Positions 25,316 to 33,907 of a stretch of DNA of 64,000 nucleotides are shown piece after piece (positions within the stretch are counted from its first letter, which is position 1; each line of letters opens with the position of its first letter). The DNA comes from Eggerthella sp. YY7918 (GTDB lineage Bacteria > Actinomycetota > Coriobacteriia > Coriobacteriales > Eggerthellaceae): assembly GCF_000270285.1 (NCBI RefSeq), contig NC_015738.1, positions 2,790,001-2,854,000 on the forward strand, written 5' to 3'. The notes beneath the pieces were generated by a model. That model had not been told where the DNA came from and did no database searches. It worked only from the letters and a program-made list of their open reading frames with translations. A program made the translations under genes and the position numbers.

Positions 25316-26782
25316 TCACACCTCGGACGATTCCACCAGATCGATCAATTCCTGGCGCGAATGGACCCCCGTCTTCGCAAAAATATTCTTGGCATGAGAT
25401 CGCACCGTGTTCTTGGAAATAACAAGTTCCTCGGCAATATAGGGAACATCGCGCCCGCGCGCCAGAAGCTCAAGGACATCCGATTCTCGAGGAGACAGTC
25501 CGTAGCGCTCCACAACGGCCGCGCATCGTGCTTTCACTATGTCGCTCAAATCCGCTTCATCACTGTGCAGCGAAGAAACCTCTGTTTGCAGAGCTTCCGT
25601 CGCTTTCCGCCCCTGCTTGCGACGCGGCGCTACCATAGCCAATGAAAGCAGATACACCGCGACAAGCGCCACAACGGACAACTCGGCCAGCCCAACGTTT
25701 CGGCCCGCTCCCACAAGCAGTCCCACGACCGATCCCAAAAGCGAGCACAAATACACAATACCGGCGAATATCCCATACACCAGCACAGGCGGTAATGCCT
25801 GATTGCGCGCCGTCCGTCCGCACGACACCACCATAAGCGAGGACGTTACCGAAAAGATCGAGAACACAAGCGAGAGCACCACTTGACGAAACCCGCCTTC
25901 AAGCAGGGGTAGCAGCAAAAATGCAGTTGCTGTAAGCGGGAAGAGAATTTGATATAGCCGCATGAGCGTAACGCGCTCGTACAAATAGCGCCATGACGCC
26001 AAAAGCGCAATGCAGGCAACCAATAATCCCACCATGTTGCTGGCGTTTGTCTGCCCAAGAAGTCCTCCGCCTGTCACAGATCCAATGCGCACAACACCTA
26101 CGATGAAAGCCGAAAATGCGACGCACAGCAGGGGGCGCCACAATTCCGCAGCGGCTTCACGACAGCGATCGCGCCGCTGGGCGGGAATCGTTTCGAACAT
26201 GGGATGGGTCTGAGGAACGGAGCGCTGTGCGACAGAGGTAAGAACAACGGTCACAGGCGCGAGTACGAACATGAGCACCCAAGGAGCCGCCTGCTTTGGC
26301 AGCGCTTCGGCAGCGAAAAACAGAAGCGCCGATACCCCGGCCGCAGCAAATACGACAATGCCTGCCGAATATACTTTCTGTGCAGCAACAACTTCCTGCA
26401 ATGCGCAGAACATAAGGCCGCTTCCCAGCCCGAAGCATGCACCCACAAACGGCAACAACCATGAAAGGGAGACTGCGCCCGCCTGATCCAGCATGACCAG
26501 TACGGCACCCACCAAGAAAAAACCGAGCGCCACAAGAGGAGATCGCCATAGCCGCGCTTTGGGATATTTGTAAGCAAGTATGCCCGCTGTTAAAAGCGCC
26601 ACGGGAAATGCCGAACTTCGAACAAAGAATTCAACCATAAACAGTTCAGACGAATGTTCATGATCGATTAAGAATTGAAGATATCCTCCCCACAACATGA
26701 CCGAGGTACATGCCAGAAAGAACCCATATGCAAGGGTAACGAGCAGTTGCTCGCGCGCAAAGTTTTTTGGATAAATGCTCAC
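25316..26782 (-). CDS. Membrane-embedded LuxR-family transcriptional regulator
   Basis: The 488-residue protein has about 12 hydrophobic segments (residues 1-395), a charged linker and a C-terminal LuxR helix-turn-helix, LSPRESDVLELLARGRDVPY through ISKNTVRSHAKNIFAKTGVH. It would sense a ligand in the membrane and regulate nearby genes. It starts at GTG 26782 after GGGAGGGAGGT; a longer frame to 26848 lacks a site. It diverges from the FAD reductase at 27058 across 275 bases, the usual arrangement for this regulator type in Eggerthellaceae, so that reductase is the probable target. Confidence 0.85.
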   Translation of the reverse strand: MSIYPKNFAREQLLVTLAYGFFLACTSVMLWGGYLQFLIDHEHSSELFMVEFFVRSSAFPVALLTAGILAYKYPKARLWRSPLVALGFFLVGAVLVMLDQAGAVSLSWLLPFVGACFGLGSGLMFCALQEVVAAQKVYSAGIVVFAAAGVSALLFFAAEALPKQAAPWVLMFVLAPVTVVLTSVAQRSVPQTHPMFETIPAQRRDRCREAAAELWRPLLCVAFSAFIVGVVRIGSVTGGGLLGQTNASNMVGLLVACIALLASWRYLYERVTLMRLYQILFPLTATAFLLLPLLEGGFRQVVLSLVFSIFSVTSSLMVVSCGRTARNQALPPVLVYGIFAGIVYLCSLLGSVVGLLVGAGRNVGLAELSVVALVAVYLLSLAMVAPRRKQGRKATEALQTEVSSLHSDEADLSDIVKARCAAVVERYGLSPRESDVLELLARGRDVPYIAEELVISKNTVRSHAKNIFAKTGVHSRQELIDLVESSEV

Positions 26783-26900
26783 CGGTCCGCACCTCCCTCC
26801 CTCGCACGGACACACGCCGAACACGTATGCATCCAACGCGTGGAACATTGTACCGCACAGTCACCTCATCTAACCATGGCCGAAAGACCCCTTAAAGCTT

Positions 26901-26929
26901 CTGGGTGAAAAACCACCTAGGCTGGGTGA
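26901..26929. promoter_or_regulatory. Direct repeats in the LuxR/reductase divergent region
   Basis: CTGGGTGA occurs at 26901-26908 and 26922-26929, 21 bases apart, which is two helical turns. A separate dyad CGAGGA/TCCTCG lies at 26968-26985. Both are in the gap between the divergent LuxR and reductase genes and could be regulator sites. Confidence 0.4.
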
Positions 26930-27057
26930 GGTTCTATTTCTCCTGATCGATTAGGCTCTTATCAATTCGAGGAGTCAATTCCTCGTTCGGTCTGCCTTTC
27001 CGGAAAAACATCGGGCAGGCGCGATCTTAGAGAGCATACTAAGAAAGGGAGTGCATT

Positions 27058-28785
27058 ATGGAGGGAAGTCTGAATCGTCGAAGCTTTGTTAAAGGCGCGG
27101 CTCTTGGCGCAGCAAGTTTGGTCGCCGGCGGAGCATTGGCTGCATGTTCGCCGCAGAGCGAACCGGCCCCAAAGGGCAACGACGACGCATCGTCGACCAC
27201 AAGTCTCAATAAAGCGGAACAGCCGTGGAGCTTTGAAGTTGCGCCAGACCCTATCGCCGACAGCGAAATAACCGAAACGGTCGAATCGGATGTCGTGGTT
27301 GTTGGCGGCGGCATGAGCGGCCTGGTGACCGCGGCCTCCTGCGCTGAAAACGGCTTGAAAGTAACCCTTATCAGCGCATCATCGGCACCGGTAAGCCGCG
27401 GCGGATCCAACAACGGCGTATACTCCACCGTTATGGAAAAGATGGGAATCCCGCGCATGGATCCCACCTGGTTCTATCGCATGCAATACACGGCCAACGG
27501 TGGTAACTTCAGACCAGGCCTGTGGTACAAGTTCTACAACAATTCCGAAGAAGCCATCAACTGGATTATCGACATCGCGGCCAAAGCAGGCATCAAAACG
27601 ACAATCGAATCGGGCCCTGAATACAAAGAGGGCGACCCCATGTTCACGCCGCCAGCAGCCCACGCCTTCTATGTCGACGATGAAGAGCTGCATGGCGCTA
27701 TTGGTAACGGAGAAGGCTATATTGCCGAGGAAATGGGTCGGTATGTCACCGAGGATTTGAAGGTGGATGTCCGCTGGAACGTCAAAGGCGAACAATTGGT
27801 TCGCGGCGGCGTACCCAACGGCACCGAAGGCCGCGTCGATGCCATCATCGCGTCCAACGCCGACGGAGCTTACACCAAGTACGTGGGCACTAAGGCCGTA
27901 GTCATGGCAACGGGCGACTTCTCACATGACAAAGACATGATGGAAAAGTATTGCCCGCAGGCAGTAGAACTGTGTGACTTCACGACGGAAATTAATTACG
28001 ACCAGGGCATTTGGATGGGCGGCCTCATGCCGGGCGACGGCCATAAGATGGAGCTGTGGGTAGGCGGCGCATGGCAGAAAGAGCCCAACAATATCATGCT
28101 CGGTCGCCCGAATTTACCCGGCGATCAGCCGTATACCAGCCACACCGGTCTTATGGTGGATAACACCGGTAAGCGCTTCATGAACGAGGACGTGCTGGGT
28201 GGCCTCGCTTGCGCAACCATTATGCACCTGCCTGAAAAAACGGCCTACTGCATCTGGGGCGCTAACCGCGCAGAGGCTGGCGGCCCTTGGGGCGCCATCA
28301 ACTATGCCCATGGCGAGTACTTCACTGCCGAAGAAGTTATCGAACGCTGGGACACTGATGCCGACGGATTCGGCATCGTCAAAGCCGACACGCGCGAGGA
28401 GGTTATCTCACAGCTGGGCCTGCCCGCTGAGACCATCGACACCATCAACCGCTACAACGAAATGTGCGAAGCAGGCGTAGACACGGATTTCTACAAGACA
28501 GCAGATAAACTGATCTCCATCGGCGAAGATGACGGACCCTTCTACGGCGCTTCGTTCACCCCCGGTTTCTTGACCTCGCTGGGTGGTCTACGCACCGATG
28601 TGGACTTGCGCGTCCTCGACGAAAACGACGAGCCTATCGAAGGCCTCTTTAACGCAGGCTGCATGATTGGCAACTTCTATTCTGCCACCTACACGTTCGC
28701 CATGGAGGGCATGAATTACGGTGCCACGTGCATTACCTTGCCCTACGTGCTCGGGAAAGATCTTGCCGCGGGTAAATTTGAGTAA
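27058..28785 (+). CDS. Tat-exported FAD-dependent reductase (fumarate reductase flavoprotein family)
   Basis: A 575-residue protein with a Tat signal (RRSFVKG), a lipobox (LAAC) and therefore probably a lipoprotein outside the membrane. The FAD-binding site is VVVGGGMSGLVTAASCAENG. The body follows the flavocytochrome c/urocanate reductase fold, with MPGDGHKM, NTGKRFMNED and a C-terminal FAD-contacting segment. The fumarate reductase signature with histidine (HxTxGG) reads FLTSLGG here, so another unsaturated substrate is likely. There is no haem motif or FMN-binding domain, so a separate electron donor is needed. GAAAGGGAG precedes the ATG. The divergent LuxR gene probably controls it. Confidence 0.87.
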   Translation: MEGSLNRRSFVKGAALGAASLVAGGALAACSPQSEPAPKGNDDASSTTSLNKAEQPWSFEVAPDPIADSEITETVESDVVVVGGGMSGLVTAASCAENGLKVTLISASSAPVSRGGSNNGVYSTVMEKMGIPRMDPTWFYRMQYTANGGNFRPGLWYKFYNNSEEAINWIIDIAAKAGIKTTIESGPEYKEGDPMFTPPAAHAFYVDDEELHGAIGNGEGYIAEEMGRYVTEDLKVDVRWNVKGEQLVRGGVPNGTEGRVDAIIASNADGAYTKYVGTKAVVMATGDFSHDKDMMEKYCPQAVELCDFTTEINYDQGIWMGGLMPGDGHKMELWVGGAWQKEPNNIMLGRPNLPGDQPYTSHTGLMVDNTGKRFMNEDVLGGLACATIMHLPEKTAYCIWGANRAEAGGPWGAINYAHGEYFTAEEVIERWDTDADGFGIVKADTREEVISQLGLPAETIDTINRYNEMCEAGVDTDFYKTADKLISIGEDDGPFYGASFTPGFLTSLGGLRTDVDLRVLDENDEPIEGLFNAGCMIGNFYSATYTFAMEGMNYGATCITLPYVLGKDLAAGKFE

Positions 28786-28798
28786 CCCCAGATAACGC

Positions 28799-28857
28799 AC
28801 TTTGCTCAGGCAAAGTTGCATTCCCTCCCCGGTGCCCTCCCAACTTTGGGAGGGCAC
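28799..28857. terminator. Two hairpins between convergent genes
   Basis: ACTTTGC/GCAAAGT (28799-28816) is followed by a GC-rich dyad GTGCCCTCCCA...TGGGAGGGCAC (28832-28857). They lie between the reductase stop at 28785 and the convergent hydrolase stop at 28892 and can serve both directions. Confidence 0.65.
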
Positions 28858-28891
28858 TACCGTTTCGTATCGCTGCTGTTCCCTGCGAAAA

Positions 28892-29863
28892 TTAACGTAC
28901 CGAGAAGTGGTATTCGCCGTCTTGCTCGTACATCTGGAGGCGACCGCTGTGGACAAGATTCGTCAGAAAACCGGCGGTTTCACAGATAACGTCCCACTGC
29001 AGGACCTCGCTGCGCTCTTCCCACCGTTGGCGCGCCGACACATACGTCATCGCATGACAGATGTCCATGAATTCGGTCGTTCCGGCAGCAACAATGTTGA
29101 ATGCACGCTCTATACGCTTGAACTGGTTGGCCTTGATCAGCTCGCAGCGTTCGCGGTGATGCGAGAAGGGCTCATCATGCCCCGACAAGATCATCTTTAC
29201 GGGCAAGTTTGCCACCTTGTCGATACTGGCCAGGTAGTATCCCACTTCGTCGATTTCAAATCCTTCGACGTAAACGCTCGGCATGACTGCGTTCAAAATA
29301 TGGTCGCCCGACAGAAAGATCCCCGCATTCGGCTCCCAGAAGCACACCTCGTCCATGTCGTGACCCGGCGTTGTAATCGCATGAAACCGATACGACCCCA
29401 CGGACAGGATATCGCCGTCGAAAAGACGCTCGATGGGCGGTTTTACGCGCGAAGCAAGCCGCGTTGCTGCCTTTTCGGGCCCCGAAGAGGGCAACCGTCC
29501 AGGGTTCCTTTTCCGCAAATTCATCAGTTGCGGGAAAAGCGTGGCGAAACGACGTTCTATACGCTGTTCAATTACATCGAACGAAGGACTGCCGGCGCGC
29601 ACGATCATCCCAGGACTCCAGATGCGATCGATGCCGCCCATGTGATCGGCGTGGCCGTGCGTCAACCACACCTCGACGCTTTCCCACCCCATGCCAGTTT
29701 CAGCAAGGGCTTGATTGATCAGCGCTTCGCTTTCAGGATTATCGTAGCCTACGTCAACGAGTACGCTGCGGTCATCACCTTTGATTAGGTAGCAGTTAAC
29801 GCTGCCGGCGCTTGCCGGTATCGGTACGTTAATGAGGTAGATGTTGTCGCATACCTGCTGCAT
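28892..29863 (-). CDS. Metallo-beta-lactamase-fold hydrolase
   Basis: A 323-residue cytosolic protein with the binuclear zinc motif THGHADHMGG, a second histidine in TTPGHDMDE and an aspartate/histidine in FLSGDHILN. This layout is that of the glyoxalase II-like branch, whose members hydrolyse thioesters, lactones or phosphodiesters; the substrate is unknown. I start at 29863 (MQQVCDNIYLINVP), where family members begin. It follows the ACT protein by 63 bases on the same strand and may share its transcript. It faces the reductase at 27058 tail to tail. Confidence 0.85.
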   Translation of the reverse strand: MQQVCDNIYLINVPIPASAGSVNCYLIKGDDRSVLVDVGYDNPESEALINQALAETGMGWESVEVWLTHGHADHMGGIDRIWSPGMIVRAGSPSFDVIEQRIERRFATLFPQLMNLRKRNPGRLPSSGPEKAATRLASRVKPPIERLFDGDILSVGSYRFHAITTPGHDMDEVCFWEPNAGIFLSGDHILNAVMPSVYVEGFEIDEVGYYLASIDKVANLPVKMILSGHDEPFSHHRERCELIKANQFKRIERAFNIVAAGTTEFMDICHAMTYVSARQRWEERSEVLQWDVICETAGFLTNLVHSGRLQMYEQDGEYHFSVR

Positions 29864-29926
29864 GATGACCCCGTGAAGCAGTCTCGCGCAGAGCCGCCTT
29901 TGCACACTCCCCGCGAATGGACCGTG

Positions 29927-30196
29927 CTAGATTTTGTACATGTACTGAAAGACGTCTTCGCGCTGGATGATAATCTGAACGCCCAGATCATCACCCACTT
30001 CGGTGAGCTTCTCCTGCACCGTGTTGAAATCGGCGACCTCAAGATCAAGCGTGGTGAGCATCGTCATTGAGAAGATGTCCTCGAGAATGGTCTGGCTGAT
30101 GTCGTCGATGTTGGCGCCGCATTCGGCCAATGCGGTCGATACGGCAGCGACGATACCGCTGCGATCCTTGCCCAAAACAGAGATCACGCACTTCAT
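29927..30196 (-). CDS. ACT domain protein (UPF0237 type)
   Basis: An 89-residue protein that is a single ACT domain: MKCVISVLGKDRSGIVAAVS, then GANIDDISQTILEDIFSMTM. Such stand-alone domains bind small ligands, often amino acids, and occur in many anaerobes; the partner is unknown. GAAGGATC precedes the ATG at 30196. The longer frame upstream has no start signal. It is transcribed with, or just before, the metallo-hydrolase gene. Confidence 0.85.
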   Translation of the reverse strand: MKCVISVLGKDRSGIVAAVSTALAECGANIDDISQTILEDIFSMTMLTTLDLEVADFNTVQEKLTEVGDDLGVQIIIQREDVFQYMYKI

Positions 30197-30496
30197 AGGT
30201 TGATCCTTCTCTCGCCTACCCAGTATGTTCCTGTCTATGATACCCCACCATGCGAAAAAGCCCCACACGATTCGGCTCACCGTCTCTCGGCTGCTACAAA
30301 ATCACCGAATTCGGTCAGCGCACGGATCCCAAAAGCCTTTCCAAAGTTGTTCGATTTTCATTACAAAAGAAACCCCAGGTCATCTTTTCGCGAGTACATC
30401 TAAACCGCACCTGTTTGGAAGGAGGGTGACCGAAATCTGTCATTTTGCAGCATCGAAGGCCGCCGAAAGAAACCCAACCGAACATCTCATTGAACG

Positions 30497-30528
30497 AAGA
30501 TGCCGGAGCACAGTGGCCCCGGCATCTT
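30497..30528 (-). terminator. Hairpin after the second reductase gene
   Basis: AAGATGCCGG and CCGGCATCTT (30497-30506, 30519-30528) form a 10-bp stem with a 12-base loop, starting 33 bases past the stop of the minus-strand reductase. A long T run is absent. Apart from this hairpin, I see no gene in 30197-30560. Confidence 0.6.
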
Positions 30529-30560
30529 TACCGAACAGTTTACGCCATCGCTTAACGGCG

Positions 30561-32231
30561 TCACTCGATTCCCGCGAGCTCGCGTCCAACCAGATAGCCA
30601 TACGTCACGCACCTACCCAGGCTGTTCCCTGGTACAACGAGCGGATAGTCGGTGCCGTACAAACCGCCTGCGCAATTGCCGATGCTGTACAGGTTTTCGA
30701 TAAGCTGGTCGTTCTCATCCCACACCTGCGAGCGGGCGTTCACCATCAAACCTCCGATGGCCACCATAGCGGCCGGTCCGAACTGAGCCGCATAGTACGG
30801 CGCCCCGGTGATGGGTGTCATCATGACGGATCGCTTGCCAAAGTCTTCATCAACGCCCTTTGCGCACAGCTCGTTGTACCGATCCACCGTCGCCTTTAGC
30901 GCACTGGCCGGCAGCCCTGTTTGCTCGGCAAGCTCATCGAGCGTATCGGCTTTGAACACCATGCCCTGCTCCATCCCTGACGAGATGCAGCCTTCCCACC
31001 ATTCGGCACCTGTCGGAGGATCGTTGTAATGGTGGCGATGGAAATCCCAAAACATACCGCCGCCCTCGTCGAGCGTGTCTATTGAATCCTGCAACCAGCG
31101 ATCGCCGCCGAAAATAGCCCAACAGTACCCTTGGCTGTCGGGTTGATCCAATACGTTGAGCGAACGCCCTTGGCACCAGGTGTCCTCATTCATATATCGT
31201 TCGCCACGCATGTTCACATGCAAGAAATTGCCATTTGAAAGGGCTGTGAACTGTTGAGGATGAATCATCGGCGAATAGGCATAGTCCTGCACTTTCGCAC
31301 CAGCCCACATACCCATTTTCTGACCGTCGCCGGTGTTGGCACCCGTCGGCGTATACTGCGATGCCGCGCACTTGAGCATGATGGGCGCGAACGCCTCGCA
31401 CATTTCCGGATCACCCGAGATGTCTCCGGTTGCCATCACAAAACCTTTTGTTGCAACGAAACGACGGTACCCTTCTTCGCATGATGCGACGACACCTGTT
31501 ATCTGCTGACCGTCGCGCTCAAGCTGCTCGGCACGATGGTTGAAAAAGTATTCGGCACCGTTGGCGTTCGACTCATCAATGAGCACCTTGCCAGCAAACA
31601 TCGCACCGAAATTGTTTTCCGAATCCTTAAACTGCAGGCATCCATAGTATTCCGGATACGTCGGGCCCTTGTATCCGCACGCAAGCAGCATGATGGTGAA
31701 ATTGTTTGCCTCAAGCTTGTCACACAGCCACTCGATGCCCTCGGCCGAACGTCGAAGATAGTTCCACACATTCGCTTCGTTGCATCGCGATCCGCTTTGT
31801 GCAATCCAATCGCGGGCGATCTCTTCAACATCGACCTCGACTCCCGCCTCGCGCCAATAGCGGTTGTTCACCGATCCGAACGCCCCGCCCCGCAAGGAGG
31901 GTTCTCCCATTTTTTCAACCACAGCGACCGACAGCCCATTTTCCGAAGCCGAACACGCAGCAGCTACACCGGCGAGACCTGCGCCGATGATGACCACGTC
32001 TTTCTCGATAGTTTCTACAATGCGATCTTCTGATACCGGGTCGGGAGCGGTGTCCCATGACCAGCGCGTATCGCCTGCCGCCGAGGCAGCTCCTTGTGAA
32101 GCGCCCGTGTCGGCAGATGGCTGACAGCCAGCTAAGCCCGCAGTCGCGGCCAAACCCGCCGCCGCAGCCGCCCCTGCCAAAAAATGCCTTCTACTCAAAA
32201 CTGAGCCTTGGTTCCCTGTATGCTCTGCCAT
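30561..32231 (-). CDS. Tat-exported FAD-dependent reductase (fumarate reductase flavoprotein family)
   Basis: A 556-residue protein with a Tat signal (RRHFLAG), a lipobox (LAGC) and the FAD site VVIIGAGLAGVAAACSASENG. It has the family's VATKGFVMATGDISGD segment and a C-terminal GGLYGTDYPLVVPGNSLGRC. The position of the fumarate-binding histidine reads AAMVAIGG, so the substrate probably differs from fumarate. It is closer to the protein at 40823 (shared PG(N/M)SLGR ending) than to the other two. GAGGAGG precedes the ATG at 32231. It diverges from the LuxR gene at 32438. Confidence 0.86.
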   Translation of the reverse strand: MAEHTGNQGSVLSRRHFLAGAAAAAGLAATAGLAGCQPSADTGASQGAASAAGDTRWSWDTAPDPVSEDRIVETIEKDVVIIGAGLAGVAAACSASENGLSVAVVEKMGEPSLRGGAFGSVNNRYWREAGVEVDVEEIARDWIAQSGSRCNEANVWNYLRRSAEGIEWLCDKLEANNFTIMLLACGYKGPTYPEYYGCLQFKDSENNFGAMFAGKVLIDESNANGAEYFFNHRAEQLERDGQQITGVVASCEEGYRRFVATKGFVMATGDISGDPEMCEAFAPIMLKCAASQYTPTGANTGDGQKMGMWAGAKVQDYAYSPMIHPQQFTALSNGNFLHVNMRGERYMNEDTWCQGRSLNVLDQPDSQGYCWAIFGGDRWLQDSIDTLDEGGGMFWDFHRHHYNDPPTGAEWWEGCISSGMEQGMVFKADTLDELAEQTGLPASALKATVDRYNELCAKGVDEDFGKRSVMMTPITGAPYYAAQFGPAAMVAIGGLMVNARSQVWDENDQLIENLYSIGNCAGGLYGTDYPLVVPGNSLGRCVTYGYLVGRELAGIE

Positions 32232-32346
32232 AGCTCCTCCTCGTTTCCGATTGTGTTCGCGCCAGGCTACGCGACGCAACGAGCATGCCTGAGAACTCCC
32301 CTGTGCGACAACGCCTAAAAGGAATCATTCCACGCCTTGCGGCCGA

Positions 32347-32365
32347 ATGATACCTTTCGTATCAT
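32347..32365. promoter_or_regulatory. Palindrome between divergent reductase and LuxR genes
   Basis: ATGATAC and GTATCAT flank the spacer CTTTC, a perfect 7-5-7 dyad in the 206-base divergent gap. A palindrome with the same geometry lies at 40686, at another LuxR/reductase locus, suggesting an operator for this regulator class. Confidence 0.55.
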
Positions 32366-32437
32366 CTCAAAACGTATCTGAGCGTTTAGAATGAGGAACA
32401 GGGAGGAGGCTCGGTTTCACCGAATCGAGTTGCTGCA

Positions 32438-33865
32438 ATGACACCATCTGCCACCACACTGCATATGAGACAGGTCTGCACGCTCGTTGGCTTTGCGTTT
32501 GTGCAAGCTTGGCAAATGATTGCGTACGCCTCTCCGTTTTTCGCACCTCTCGGCAACCCGTTCGTAAGCGGATTGGCCCATCCCTACTCCTCGTACATCA
32601 ACGTGATGATCGCTGTCTGCGCTCCCTTGGCGATACTCGTCAAGGACAGGTTGCCCGGAGAGAAAGCCGGACTCGGATTCGTGTCAGCGGCCGCCATTTT
32701 GGGAACAGCGATTTTATGGAGTTCCCGCGTCGCAAGCGAGATTTCATTTCCCTTGTTCCTTATAGGAGCTTGCACCATGGGATTCTGCGACGCGTTTCTT
32801 CTGCTTTCGTGGGTGACCCTCTGGAGTACCATCGCCAACGGCGGCGTGCTTAAAAGCATCTGCTTTTCATACGTTATGGCCTTCGCGCTGTACCATGTAT
32901 TCTTGCTCTTGCCATACGAAATGCAGGCCTTCGTCGTCGTGGCGCTGCTGCCGGTAAGTGCCTTTTGCCTCATGTTCGGAGGCAACGAGCTACGCAGGAG
33001 ATTTCCCCTTGAGCTTCAGAGTGCCCCGCTAAACGCGTTCCAGAAGAAAGGCTCCCTCGTACTCGCCATCGCGGTGCTCCATCTCATCTTCGGACTCTCG
33101 CAGGTTTTCAATCAAGCTGCAATCGGCACAAACACGCTTCCAAATACGGTTATGACCGGCCTGCTCATCCTCTTAACAACCATGATTATCTTAGTGCAAT
33201 CGGATCCTGAAGACAGCGTATCTTTGCTGTACCGATCAGTGTTCTTGGGCATCGTCGTATTTGTCGTCTTAGCGGTGGCTCCCCTCGCCGCTTTATCGTC
33301 CGTCGCGTTTGGCTTCATGCGCTTTGCGATGTTCGCCCTCGACACGCTTACCATTCTTCTGGCTGCGGACTACGCATTCCGCATGCACAAGCCCGCGTAT
33401 CGTGTGTTCGGCGTGCTCTTCTCGATCAGCCGCCTCAGCTCGTTCGCCGGCTTCTTCGCAACGTCATACATCGCCTCCTCACGTCCCAATGACAACGACG
33501 TGCTCATCTGCCTTCTCCTCTTTTCGTTGCTCGCCGTCGTGTTTCTCCAAATCGCTGTGTTTTCTCAAGACGACCTTCGCTCCATATTTTGCATTCCCAA
33601 AGTCGCACCCGCAGAGCAGCAAGATGATAGCCTTCGGATAGCATCCTTTGCGCGCACCTTCGATTTGTCTGCACGGGAAACAGAGGTCTTCGAGTACCTG
33701 ATTAAAGGCCGCTCGGTTCCCTACCTCTGCGAAAAGCTGTACATCTCGCCCAACACTGGCAAGCGCCACGTTTCGAACATCTATCGCAAAACATGCGTTT
33801 ACAACAAGCAGTCTCTGCTTGATCTCTTCGATGCTTTCAAACGCACGGATACACAAGACGACTGA
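32438..33865 (+). CDS. Membrane-embedded LuxR-family transcriptional regulator
   Basis: A 475-residue protein with about 12 hydrophobic segments up to residue 385 and a C-terminal LuxR domain: LSARETEVFEYLIKGRSVPY, LYISPNTGKRHVSNIYRKTC. The threonine-glycine-lysine in SPNTGKRH replaces the more usual NTVRTH of the recognition helix. It diverges from the FAD reductase at 30561-32231 and probably controls it. It converges on the histidine kinase gene at 33908, leaving 42 bases between the stops. Confidence 0.85.
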   Translation: MTPSATTLHMRQVCTLVGFAFVQAWQMIAYASPFFAPLGNPFVSGLAHPYSSYINVMIAVCAPLAILVKDRLPGEKAGLGFVSAAAILGTAILWSSRVASEISFPLFLIGACTMGFCDAFLLLSWVTLWSTIANGGVLKSICFSYVMAFALYHVFLLLPYEMQAFVVVALLPVSAFCLMFGGNELRRRFPLELQSAPLNAFQKKGSLVLAIAVLHLIFGLSQVFNQAAIGTNTLPNTVMTGLLILLTTMIILVQSDPEDSVSLLYRSVFLGIVVFVVLAVAPLAALSSVAFGFMRFAMFALDTLTILLAADYAFRMHKPAYRVFGVLFSISRLSSFAGFFATSYIASSRPNDNDVLICLLLFSLLAVVFLQIAVFSQDDLRSIFCIPKVAPAEQQDDSLRIASFARTFDLSARETEVFEYLIKGRSVPYLCEKLYISPNTGKRHVSNIYRKTCVYNKQSLLDLFDAFKRTDTQDD

Positions 33866-33907
33866 TCGCACGAACAGATCTGTCTGGTTACCACAATACG
33901 ATTTCGC

